Shown here: positions 15,962 through 22,793 of the stretch, piece by piece | Layout of the letters: every line of letters starts with the position of its first letter | Numbering within the stretch: the stretch's first letter is position 1 | Source: JARRON01 sp037383845 | Lineage (GTDB): Bacteria > Pseudomonadota > Gammaproteobacteria > Steroidobacterales > XN24 | Direction: 5' to 3' | NCBI GenBank assembly: GCA_037383845.1 | Contig: JARRON010000006.1 | Coordinates: forward strand, 1-64,000 | Length of the DNA stretch: 64,000 nt | The notes under the pieces: model-generated | The model's database searches: none | Seen by the model: the letters and a program-made list of their open reading frames with translations, nothing else | What the model was told of the DNA's origin: nothing | Position numbers and translations under genes: made by a program

Positions 15962-17308
15962 ATGCGCCAGATGCTCCACGCGCTTGTGTTGTCGGATGAC
16001 ACGGACCGCACCGTCGGTCTGTCCGATGTCTTCCGGGAAGCGGGCTTCGCTCTACAGTCGGTGTCCACGCTGAAGGACGCCCGCGGGGCCCTGCTGCGCG
16101 ACATGCCCGATGTGGCGCTGATGGACTATGAGCTGCTGGGCACCGAAGGGCTGGAGTTTCTCGAGACCAGCCGGCTGGGCCACGTCATCGACCTGGTCCT
16201 GTTCTCCCGGGAGCCCGAGCTGGGCACGGCCGTTCGGGGCATGCAGGTCGGTGCGGCGGACTACATCTCCGTGCCGGTGGATCCGGACCGGCTCCGGAAA
16301 GCGCTGGAGCGGGTTGCCGAGGGCATTACCCAGCCCGCCCCCGACGAGTCAGAAACCGACCGATTACCCGCGCTGGGGCCGATGTACGGTGACTCGCCGC
16401 CGATGCGCCGCCTGTTCCGCGTTCTCAAGAAAGTCGCCCCCACCGACATGACGGTGCTGCTGGTGGGGGAAAGCGGCGTGGGCAAGGAGCTGGCCGCCGG
16501 CGTGATCCACCAGCTGAGCCACCGGTCCGGCCGCCCCCTGGAGGTGGTCAACTGCGGCGCCATCAACGCCGAGATCCTGGAAAGCGAGCTGTTCGGCCAC
16601 GAGAAGGGATCCTTTACCGGCGCCACCCGCAGCCACAGAGGTTTCTTCGAGCGCGCTGACGGAGGCACCCTGTTCCTGGACGAGATCACCGAGATGTCCC
16701 CCGCCCTGCAGGTCAAGCTGTTGCGGGTCCTGGAAAGCGGCCGGGTCCGCCGGGTTGGCGGCGAGTCGGATATCAGCATCGACGTGAGGGTCATCGCCGC
16801 CACGAACCGGGACCCGGAACGCGCCCTGGAGTCCGGCGCCCTGCGGGAGGATCTCTACTACCGGCTGGCCCAGTTCCCGGTGCGCGTCCCCGCGCTTCGG
16901 GAGCGGGGCGAGGACATCCTGGAGCTGGCGCGCCGGTTCGCGGAAGACCTCGGCGATGCCCAGGGGCTTCGCAAGAAGCTTTCCAACAAGACCGAGGAGA
17001 TTCTGCGCATGCACAGCTGGCCGGGCAACGTGCGGGAGCTCAAGAATGCCGTCGGGCGCGCGTACGTCGTGGCCGGTGAGACCATCGAGCCCGAAGACCT
17101 GCCCTCCACCGTGGTGGAGGGCGGACCGGTTGACCGCGACTATCTCCGTATCGTCATCGGTCAGCCCCTGACCGAAATAGAGCGGCGCGCGATCCTCGCC
17201 ACCGTGGAACACTTCGAAGGCGACAAGAAGGCCGCTGCCCGGGCTCTCGGGGTCAGCCTGAAGACCATCTACACCAAGCTCAAGAAGTACCGGGGCGAGT
17301 CAGACTGA
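15962..17308 (+). CDS. Sigma54-dependent response regulator (orphan, NtrC-type)
   Basis: A 448-residue activator with receiver, AAA+ and Fis-type helix-turn-helix domains. The receiver (1-120) has the acidic pair D12-D13 and the phospho-acceptor D55, but the conserved Lys before the last Pro is Val (SVPVD, V104), so its phosphorylation switch is probably altered. The AAA+ part has Walker A GESGVGKE (169-176), the sigma54-contact loop as GSFTGA (216-221, usually GAFTGA) and Walker B TLFLDE (236-241). The HTH is at the C-terminus (AARALGVSLKTIYTKLKKY). No sensor kinase is adjacent. A good sigma54 promoter lies about 440 bases downstream, pointing to local regulation of the envelope cassette. 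Confidence 0.93.
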   Translation: MRQMLHALVLSDDTDRTVGLSDVFREAGFALQSVSTLKDARGALLRDMPDVALMDYELLGTEGLEFLETSRLGHVIDLVLFSREPELGTAVRGMQVGAADYISVPVDPDRLRKALERVAEGITQPAPDESETDRLPALGPMYGDSPPMRRLFRVLKKVAPTDMTVLLVGESGVGKELAAGVIHQLSHRSGRPLEVVNCGAINAEILESELFGHEKGSFTGATRSHRGFFERADGGTLFLDEITEMSPALQVKLLRVLESGRVRRVGGESDISIDVRVIAATNRDPERALESGALREDLYYRLAQFPVRVPALRERGEDILELARRFAEDLGDAQGLRKKLSNKTEEILRMHSWPGNVRELKNAVGRAYVVAGETIEPEDLPSTVVEGGPVDRDYLRIVIGQPLTEIERRAILATVEHFEGDKKAAARALGVSLKTIYTKLKKYRGESD

Positions 17309-17324
17309 CCGGTAGCCGCGGCTG

Positions 17325-17340
17325 CGGCATGAATCCTGCA
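17325..17340 (+). promoter_or_regulatory. Candidate weak sigma54 promoter before the PRC-barrel gene
   Basis: CGGCAT-N5-CTGCA keeps the invariant GG and GC dinucleotides at the -24/-12 spacing (GG-N10-GC) but matches the consensus less well than the site at 17746. It lies 33 bases before the PRC-barrel start and 16 bases after the activator stop. Confidence 0.4.
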
Positions 17341-17373
17341 TCAGTTTCAGCAGGATCTGAGCGGACCGAACCC

Positions 17374-17640
17374 ATGACTTTACGTATCAGCCAGCTCCTG
17401 GGTGCCCCGGTAGTGGACGGCCAGGGAGAACCGCTGGGCCGGATCACCGATCTGCTCGTTGACGGCCCGCAGCCCGCCAGCCTGTGCTACGCCCTCGTGG
17501 ATATCGACAGGCACGGCGGCGACACACGCACGGTCGCTGTACCCTGGAGCATCCTCCAGCCCCGTCCGCCGGACCGGCAGGTCGTCCTGGACGTCAGTGC
17601 CGCTGCCCTGGACCGCCTTCGGGACTTTACCCCACCGTAA
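17374..17640 (+). CDS. PRC-barrel domain protein
   Basis: An 88-residue single PRC-barrel: ISQLLGAPVVDGQGEPLGRITDLLVD is the classic start of the fold, followed by YALVDID and a VPWSILQ strand. PRC barrels occur in photosynthetic reaction-centre H subunits and RimM, and as stand-alone proteins common in stress clusters of halophiles and gammaproteobacteria. ATG 17374 is preferred; an in-frame upstream ATG at 17329 would add 15 residues unlike the family and overlaps the candidate promoter. The spacing of 65 bases from the sigma54 activator suggests linked regulation. Confidence 0.87.
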   Translation: MTLRISQLLGAPVVDGQGEPLGRITDLLVDGPQPASLCYALVDIDRHGGDTRTVAVPWSILQPRPPDRQVVLDVSAAALDRLRDFTPP

Positions 17641-17674
17641 GCCGACCCTTTCCCCGGCAGCAGATTCTTCCCTG

Positions 17675-17697
17675 CCAGTGGAAAAAATCTCCACTGG
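17675..17697 (+). promoter_or_regulatory. Inverted repeat, probable activator-binding site upstream of the sigma54 promoter
   Basis: CCAGTGGA (17675-17682) and TCCACTGG (17690-17697) are perfect inverted copies separated by an A-rich 7-base spacer. The centre is about 60 bases before the -24 element and near -87 from the expected start site, the usual location of enhancer sites for sigma54 activators. Fis-type HTH domains bind such dyads. Binding by the neighbouring regulator is inferred. Confidence 0.6.
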
Positions 17698-17745
17698 AAG
17701 CGGCGCCCGGCTGCCGTTCAGCCCCGGAAACCGCCCTCAAGGGCC

Positions 17746-17761
17746 TGGCACGAACGTTGCA
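17746..17761 (+). promoter_or_regulatory. Sigma54 (-24/-12) promoter
   Basis: TGGCACG-N4-TTGCA is an exact match to the sigma54 consensus, with TGGCAC at 17746-17751 and TTGCA at 17757-17761. Transcription would start near 17773, 64 bases before the DUF1328 start codon. A perfect dyad lies upstream and an orphan sigma54 activator gene is the nearest regulator. Confidence 0.85.
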
Positions 17762-17836
17762 GCGAACAGGACGGATACGCAACACACCCGCTGCCGGGGC
17801 ACAAGGGTTCCGCGGCAGCCATTCGGGAGGAACCCC

Positions 17837-18010
17837 ATGCTTCGATGGGCACTGATCTTTTTTGTTATCGCGCTGATTGCTGCCCTGTTCGGCTTCGGCG
17901 GCATTGCCGGAGCCGCGGCGGGCATCGCGCAGATACTGTTCTACGTGTTCCTTGCGCTGCTGGTGATCTCGCTGATCGCCCACTTTGTGCGCCCCGCGGG
18001 GAGACGCTGA
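17837..18010 (+). CDS. DUF1328 family small membrane protein
   Basis: A 57-residue protein with two hydrophobic helices separated by a Gly/Ala turn: LRWALIFFVIALIAALFGF then ILFYVFLALLVISLIAHFV, and a positively charged tail. This is the whole DUF1328 (YtjA-like) fold, an inner-membrane protein of unknown function often found near stress genes. A GGGAGG ribosome site lies 6 bases before ATG 17837. It is the first gene downstream of the sigma54 promoter. Confidence 0.92.
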   Translation: MLRWALIFFVIALIAALFGFGGIAGAAAGIAQILFYVFLALLVISLIAHFVRPAGRR

Positions 18011-18038
18011 GAACACCCGAGTACGGACGGAGACAGAC

Positions 18039-18416
18039 ATGAAGGAACTGAAACTGAGAATTTCCCTGGTCTGCGCCATCTTGCTCTGCCTGCCTGCAGC
18101 CGCAGCGGCCCAGGTAACTGGCGAGCGCGAAGAGGCGCCGCCAGAGGCCGACATTGGCGAAATGCTGCGCCAGGGCGACGGCGTAAAGGAGCAGACCGTA
18201 CGGGACATGGACATCGTCAGCGACATTCAGAAGGCCTATCTTCGAGAGAAAACGCTGAATCCCGCGACGATCGACATCCGGTCCGAGGACGGCCACGTCC
18301 ACTTGAGCGGCACCGCGCCGAGCCAGGAGGCCCGCGACCTTGCGGTGGAGATCGCCGGGGGCATTGAAAACGTCGCCGACGTTGCCAGCAGCATCAAGGT
18401 CAGGGACACCGGCTGA
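18039..18416 (+). CDS. BON-domain periplasmic protein
   Basis: A 125-residue protein. Residues 1-23 are a signal peptide (hydrophobic core ending PAAAAAQ). The BON domain occupies the C-terminal two thirds: DIVSDIQKAYLREKTLNP, DGHVHLSGTAPSQEARDLAV and ENVADVASSIKV. BON domains bind phospholipid and help keep envelope integrity in OsmY and DolP-type proteins. The start at 18039, with GGAG 7-10 bases upstream, is chosen over an in-frame ATG at 17985 inside the previous gene. It lies 28 bases after DUF1328 and is likely in the same sigma54 transcript. Confidence 0.9.
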   Translation: MKELKLRISLVCAILLCLPAAAAAQVTGEREEAPPEADIGEMLRQGDGVKEQTVRDMDIVSDIQKAYLREKTLNPATIDIRSEDGHVHLSGTAPSQEARDLAVEIAGGIENVADVASSIKVRDTG

Positions 18417-18493
18417 CACCGGTTCCCGCATTCGCGGGGACAAACTGCCGGCGGATTTCCGGTGAACTACACTTTCGAAAGGAGAAGAAACGA

Positions 18494-18706
18494 GTGATGT
18501 CGAAGACGAAAACGGCCACCGCCCTGCTGTGTGCTCTCGGCCTCGCGAGCGTGGCGGGCTGCGACGTCAACGAGGGCCCCGAAGAGGAATTCCAGGAGGC
18601 CGGCGAGGAAGCCGGTGAGGCCGTGGAGGCGACCATCGACACGGCCAGAGACAAGGTCGAAGAAGCGGGAGACAAACTCGAGGAAGCCACGGACGAAGCG
18701 ACCTGA
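18494..18706 (+). CDS. Small acidic lipoprotein
   Basis: A 70-residue precursor with a lipobox (SVAGC, Cys at residue 23) followed by a very acidic, Ala-rich heptad-like helix (EEEFQEAGEEAGEAVEATIDTARDK ...) that could form an amphipathic or coiled structure on the membrane face. It resembles small stress lipoproteins of the entericidin/YtxH-like type only in general form; no family is assigned. The start is GTG 18494, nine bases after AAGGAG; ATG 18497 is the alternative. A short CCCGC/GCGGG hairpin (18425-18438) sits in the gap before it. Confidence 0.8.
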   Translation: MMSKTKTATALLCALGLASVAGCDVNEGPEEEFQEAGEEAGEAVEATIDTARDKVEEAGDKLEEATDEAT

Positions 18707-18815
18707 CGGGCAGCTCCTGCCGGCAGTTGCCCCTGAGCAGGCAGATCCCGGCAGTTCCGTCTTCATTTGACTCGCGAAACCAGCAATCCGGCGAGACGCC
18801 GGGAAGGAGGCTTAA

Positions 18816-19208
18816 ATGACAAGCCGAGACATCTATGAACTCTTCACAGACGCGCTCGATACGATTAACAAATCCCTCAAGGAGAACCGCGGATCCGGTT
18901 TCTACGGGACGCTGATTTCCGCGTGGGACAAGTTCGTCGACGGCCACAAGGCCGGCGTCGCGGTCTACGACAAGAAGCCAGACGAGCCGTTCGATTACTT
19001 CACGCTGAGGTACCTCAACGGCAAGTTCGAACTCCTGGCTCGCGGCAAGTCTGAACACGACACCGAGTGGCATGTTTCCAGGGACTACCTGGAATCCCTC
19101 GCGGACCATCCGCAGGAGTACATCGACAATCCGGCGAAGCTGGATCTCGACTGGCTGAAATCCAAGCTGCCCGAATCCGCGCAGCAAATGCTGAAAAAGG
19201 CCAGCTGA
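18816..19208 (+). CDS. Conserved-looking protein of unknown function in the sigma54 cassette
   Basis: A 130-residue soluble protein, no signal peptide or membrane segment. It is mixed alpha/beta by appearance: DIYELFTDALDTINKSL helix, then FDYFTLRYLNGKFELLARGK and DTEWHVSRDYLESLADHP, ending in a helical SKLPESAQQMLKKAS. I do not recognise a family. A strong GGAAGGAGG ribosome site precedes ATG 18816 and a good terminator follows 61 bases after the stop, so it is expressed and ends the cassette. Confidence 0.75.
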   Translation: MTSRDIYELFTDALDTINKSLKENRGSGFYGTLISAWDKFVDGHKAGVAVYDKKPDEPFDYFTLRYLNGKFELLARGKSEHDTEWHVSRDYLESLADHPQEYIDNPAKLDLDWLKSKLPESAQQMLKKAS

Positions 19209-19269
19209 AGCAGACCAGGGAAACCGGCCGGCGGCGATCCCACGCGGGGTCACCGCCGGCACCCCCCCA

Positions 19270-19297
19270 CAGCGGGCGCAATGCCCGCTGTTTTTTT
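19270..19297 (+). terminator. Rho-independent terminator closing the envelope cassette
   Basis: CAGCGGGC (19270-19277) pairs with GCCCGCTG (19283-19290), followed directly by seven T (19291-19297). Confidence 0.93.
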
Positions 19298-19444
19298 GCC
19301 TGAAGGAAGCCGGCTGCCTGTTGTCCGGCGCTCACGGAGCCGCCTGGCTGGCCGGGGAATCCACAGGCGGCCTCGGACCGGCTATGCTGTTAGCTGTGTG
19401 CAGACCCAGTCGTGATTATCAGCCAGCGCAAGGGGGGAGCACGG

Positions 19445-19663
19445 ATGACAGATACCGATCCGGCATACCTGAAGAAAGCCTTTCAATGTCCGCACTGCAA
19501 CAAGGTGACGGAGCACTTTTGGGGGGAATTGCTCTACGAGCATACCGGCTTCCGGCTGTCCAACGCGGACGTGGCCGTTTGCGATGAATGCCACGGCCAG
19601 ACCCTCTGGGTCGTAGACCGCCACGCGGATCCCCCCACGGGGGAGATGGTGCATCCCGCTTGA
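19445..19663 (+). CDS. Small zinc-ribbon protein
   Basis: A 72-residue protein with two CxxC pairs, CPHC (near residue 15) and CDEC (near residue 49), the spacing of a zinc ribbon. The sequence resembles the N-terminal treble-clef part of DUF4145 proteins, but the rest of that domain is absent. ATG 19445 has a strong AAGGGGGGAG site; an in-frame upstream ATG at 19412 is ignored. Function unknown. Confidence 0.75.
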   Translation: MTDTDPAYLKKAFQCPHCNKVTEHFWGELLYEHTGFRLSNADVAVCDECHGQTLWVVDRHADPPTGEMVHPA

Positions 19664-19670
19664 GCCGGGA

Positions 19671-19698
19671 TTGTCTCTCCGTGCCCGCGGCCTAGAAT
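19671..19698 (+). promoter_or_regulatory. Candidate sigma70 promoter for the DUF389 gene, possibly leaderless
   Basis: TTGTCT (19671-19676) and TAGAAT (19693-19698) are 16 bases apart. ATG 19706 lies 7 bases beyond the -10 box, so the mRNA would have no leader or almost none. Confidence 0.55.
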
Positions 19699-19705
19699 CC
19701 CGGGG

Positions 19706-21613
19706 ATGACGGAGGAGGTCCAGTATGTGGCGGCCGCCGTCCTCGTGTTTCACGAGGACCGGGCAGATCTTGTCCAGCCGGCCGTAGACAATGGCCAGGG
19801 CGTGCCCGTCACGCCCGTCGCCCTGGCCGATTTCCTGGAAAAGCCGGCGGAGCATGTCAGCGCCGATAGCCACGTAGTGGTCGCCGCGCCGACGGAGGCT
19901 CTGAAGAGCATCCTAGAACTGGCCCGGGAGATCGGCTTCAGCATCGGAGTCCTGCGCAGCGGCCACGAAAAGGGCATCGCGGGATACCTGGACCTTCCCG
20001 CGGACCCCGCCGCGGCCATGGAGCTGGCCTTAAGACAGAACGACCAGCCCATGGACCTGGTGCGATGCAATGGGGAGATCGTTCTGGTAAAGGCCGTCGT
20101 AGGCTGGGTGCCCGCCCTGGACGCCCAGGCGGACGCCGGCTTTTTCGGCACCCTCTATCGCACCTTCCGCCGGCTGCTGACTATGCGTCCGCAGCCTTAC
20201 ACCATCACGACTGCCTCGGGGCAGGTCATAAGAACCGCCGCCAGCGGCTGCATGGTGACCGAACCTCACCGGGGGGACGTAGCGACGCGACTGGTGGGCG
20301 ACCAGACCTCCTTTCGGGACGGTGCGGCCACACTCATCATCACATCACCTTTCTCGCTGGCCGGCTACCTGAAGTTCCTCGGCCAGGTCTTCCTGCCCGG
20401 CGGCAACAGCCGGCGGCTGCCAAACGGCACCGGCTTCATCAAGAGTCCCAGCCTCGCCATCGAGTGTAATCCGCCGGCCCGGGTCGTTGTGGACGGCTAC
20501 CGGGAGATGAGCACACCGCTGGAAGTGGAATGCGTCCCCCGATGCGTACGGCTCAACGTCGGTCCGCGGGTGGAGAAGGAATCCGGCAGCAGCGAAGTCG
20601 TCGACAAGGACACCATCAAGGTCGACGCCCTGCCTGACGAGAAGGAGGCGGCAAAGTCCGCCGGCCGCCGGGTGCCGATGTTCTCCTACGCCTCGGAAGA
20701 GCGATTCCGGGACCTGTTCACCTCCCTGCGGGCCGATGCCCGGATCGACTCCATTTTCGTCGTCCTGATGCTGCTGAGCACGCTCATCGCCGCTATCGGC
20801 CTGTACCTGGACAGCGCGGCGGTGATCATTGGCGCCATGGTCCTGGCGCCCCTGATGGCGCCCATCGTTTCCATGGCCATGGGCATTCTCCGGGCGAACG
20901 TCTCCCTGATCCGGGATTCGGCGAAGAAGATACTGGCCGGCGTGATCATCGCGCTGCTGGCATCGGCCCTGCTGAGCGTGATATTCGCCTTCAAGCCGGT
21001 AACCGGCGAGATGCAGGGCCGGCTGAGCCCGAGCCTCCTCGATCTCGGCGTGGCGATCCTCTCGGGCATCGCCGGCGCCTACGCCAAGTCCTACAAGGAG
21101 ATCCTCCAGAGCCTGGCGGGCGTGGCGATTGCCGTCGCCCTGGTGCCGCCCCTGGCGGTGGCGGGTATCGGCCTCGGCCGCCTGGACTTTGTGTTCTTCA
21201 CCCAGGCCTTTCTGCTCTTCCTGACCAACCTGGTGGGCATCGTGGTAGCGGCCACCCTGACCTTCCGGGTACTGGGGTTCTCGCCGGCAGTGCGCGGCAG
21301 GCGCAGCTTCGTCGCGGTCTCCCTGAGCCTGGCCGCCATCGCCGTGCCGCTGTACCTGACCTACGACGACATCGTGCAGCGCAGCCTGTTCGAGCAGCGC
21401 ATGGCCCAGGACAGGTTCCTGCTCAACGGCAAGTACGTCATGGTTACCGGTGCCACCCTGGGCCGGCAGGCGGGCGGCGAGAAGCTTCTGATCGTGGAGC
21501 TGCTGGCCCGGGAGCCCCTGGACCGGGCAGACCTGACCGAGCTTCGGCACAAGATCCTCCTGTACTTCGAGGAGGACCTGCAGGTGCAGACGGAAATCCG
21601 CTATGCCCTGTAG
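19706..21613 (+). CDS. TIGR00341/DUF389 membrane protein fused to a degenerate diacylglycerol-kinase-like domain
   Basis: A 635-residue protein. Residues 1-300 align by eye with the lipid/diacylglycerol kinase (YegS/BmrU) fold: VVVAAPTEALKSIL (57-70) takes the place of the GGDGT loop, SGHEKGIAGYL that of the GTGND loop, and the C-terminal lobe ends TPLEVECVPRCVRLNV. Both catalytic motifs are lost, so kinase activity is unlikely. Residues from about 345 form DUF389, with several membrane helices including LDSAAVIIGAMVLAPLMAPIVS. The role of DUF389 is unknown. The downstream lipoprotein gene overlaps it by 11 bases. Confidence 0.88.
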   Translation: MTEEVQYVAAAVLVFHEDRADLVQPAVDNGQGVPVTPVALADFLEKPAEHVSADSHVVVAAPTEALKSILELAREIGFSIGVLRSGHEKGIAGYLDLPADPAAAMELALRQNDQPMDLVRCNGEIVLVKAVVGWVPALDAQADAGFFGTLYRTFRRLLTMRPQPYTITTASGQVIRTAASGCMVTEPHRGDVATRLVGDQTSFRDGAATLIITSPFSLAGYLKFLGQVFLPGGNSRRLPNGTGFIKSPSLAIECNPPARVVVDGYREMSTPLEVECVPRCVRLNVGPRVEKESGSSEVVDKDTIKVDALPDEKEAAKSAGRRVPMFSYASEERFRDLFTSLRADARIDSIFVVLMLLSTLIAAIGLYLDSAAVIIGAMVLAPLMAPIVSMAMGILRANVSLIRDSAKKILAGVIIALLASALLSVIFAFKPVTGEMQGRLSPSLLDLGVAILSGIAGAYAKSYKEILQSLAGVAIAVALVPPLAVAGIGLGRLDFVFFTQAFLLFLTNLVGIVVAATLTFRVLGFSPAVRGRRSFVAVSLSLAAIAVPLYLTYDDIVQRSLFEQRMAQDRFLLNGKYVMVTGATLGRQAGGEKLLIVELLAREPLDRADLTELRHKILLYFEEDLQVQTEIRYAL

Positions 21614-22778
21614 TCGAAATGCTCCTGAATGCCTCTACCGCGTCGCCGCTGTTGCGGCAGCCTGCCTCCTGTCGACGGCACTTGCCGGATGCTCACCGCC
21701 GGAAACAGCCGCAGCCAACGGACAAACCGTAGCCGTCGGCCTGGTGACCACGGCCCTGTCAGGAGACGGAACCGCGGAGGAACCAGAGGCTCAGGCCATG
21801 GCGTGGTACCTGGAGACTCGTCCGCTGACAGATGCCGGCACCCGAGTGGAACTGGTCGTGGAGGACGACGGAGGCACGGTCGCCGGCCTGCAGAAAGCCC
21901 TCCGGCGTCTCGCCGGGCGACAGGACCTGGCAGTCGTGGTCAGCTTTGCACCCAGCGACCGGCTGCTGCGGGTCGTGGAGACAGTCAACGAACTGGGGCT
22001 GCCGGTCATCGCGGCGGTCGCAACCAATCCCAACGTGGTCCGGTCCACGGACCTGGTCAGTCTCCTGAGCTTCGACGACCGCTTCCAGGGCCAGGTGGCG
22101 GCCCTTTATGCGCGCAACGAGCTGGGACTGGAACGCGCAGCCGTCTTCACCCTCCCGGAAAGCCGTTATGCGCAGTTCCTTGCCGGGCAGTTCCGGGCGG
22201 AGCTGGAAAACGAGGGTGGCCGGATCGTGCACTGGAAGGACCTGGAGTCCGACGGTCCGCCGCTGGCCAAGGCTGTGGCAGAAGCCAGGGAGGCCGGCGC
22301 CCAGATGCTCTACCTGGCGCTGGACCAGGAACTGTCACTTGCCGCAGTGGAGACGGTGGCCAGCATAGGCTGGTCGCCGGTGATCATGGTCTCCGACGGC
22401 GTACTCGCGGCGTGGATCCGTCACTTCCCGGACCGTCTCGAGGATGCCGATGGCGTCATCGGCACGGACCTGTACGCCCCGGGCATGTACCTGCCCCCGG
22501 CGGGCGAGGCGCTGCTGGAACGCTATGCCCGGCGAGGCCGGCCCGTGGGGACCCATGCGGTCCTGGCCCTCGAGGCAGCGGAACTGTTGCGGAACGTCAT
22601 GGGCCGGTGCGGCCAGGTCCCGCACCGCAGCTGCGTCCAGGCCAGGCTCCGCGAAACCGGTGACTTCGTCGGGGCCCTTGGCAAGATCGGCTTCACCACG
22701 GAGGGTCTCGCCGAGCGGCCCATTGTCATCAACCGGCTGCGGGACGGGGCCCGGGAGTTCGTCGTCCGGGTCTACTGA
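21603..22778 (+). CDS. Periplasmic-binding-protein-like lipoprotein (LivJ-type receptor family)
   Basis: A 391-residue precursor with lipobox TALAGC (Cys 29) and a type-I periplasmic binding fold: VAVGLVTTALSGDGT, VVVSFAPSDRLLRVVETVNELGLPVIAA and the later MLYLALDQELSLAAVETVASIGW. It resembles branched-chain amino-acid receptors (Peripla_BP_6), but no permease or ATPase genes are nearby, so it may sense rather than transport. It overlaps the end of the DUF389 gene by 11 bases, implying coupling with that membrane protein. The ligand is unknown. Confidence 0.83.
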   Translation: MPCSRNAPECLYRVAAVAAACLLSTALAGCSPPETAAANGQTVAVGLVTTALSGDGTAEEPEAQAMAWYLETRPLTDAGTRVELVVEDDGGTVAGLQKALRRLAGRQDLAVVVSFAPSDRLLRVVETVNELGLPVIAAVATNPNVVRSTDLVSLLSFDDRFQGQVAALYARNELGLERAAVFTLPESRYAQFLAGQFRAELENEGGRIVHWKDLESDGPPLAKAVAEAREAGAQMLYLALDQELSLAAVETVASIGWSPVIMVSDGVLAAWIRHFPDRLEDADGVIGTDLYAPGMYLPPAGEALLERYARRGRPVGTHAVLALEAAELLRNVMGRCGQVPHRSCVQARLRETGDFVGALGKIGFTTEGLAERPIVINRLRDGAREFVVRVY

Positions 22779-22793
22779 AGAGCGCTGGCGGCA

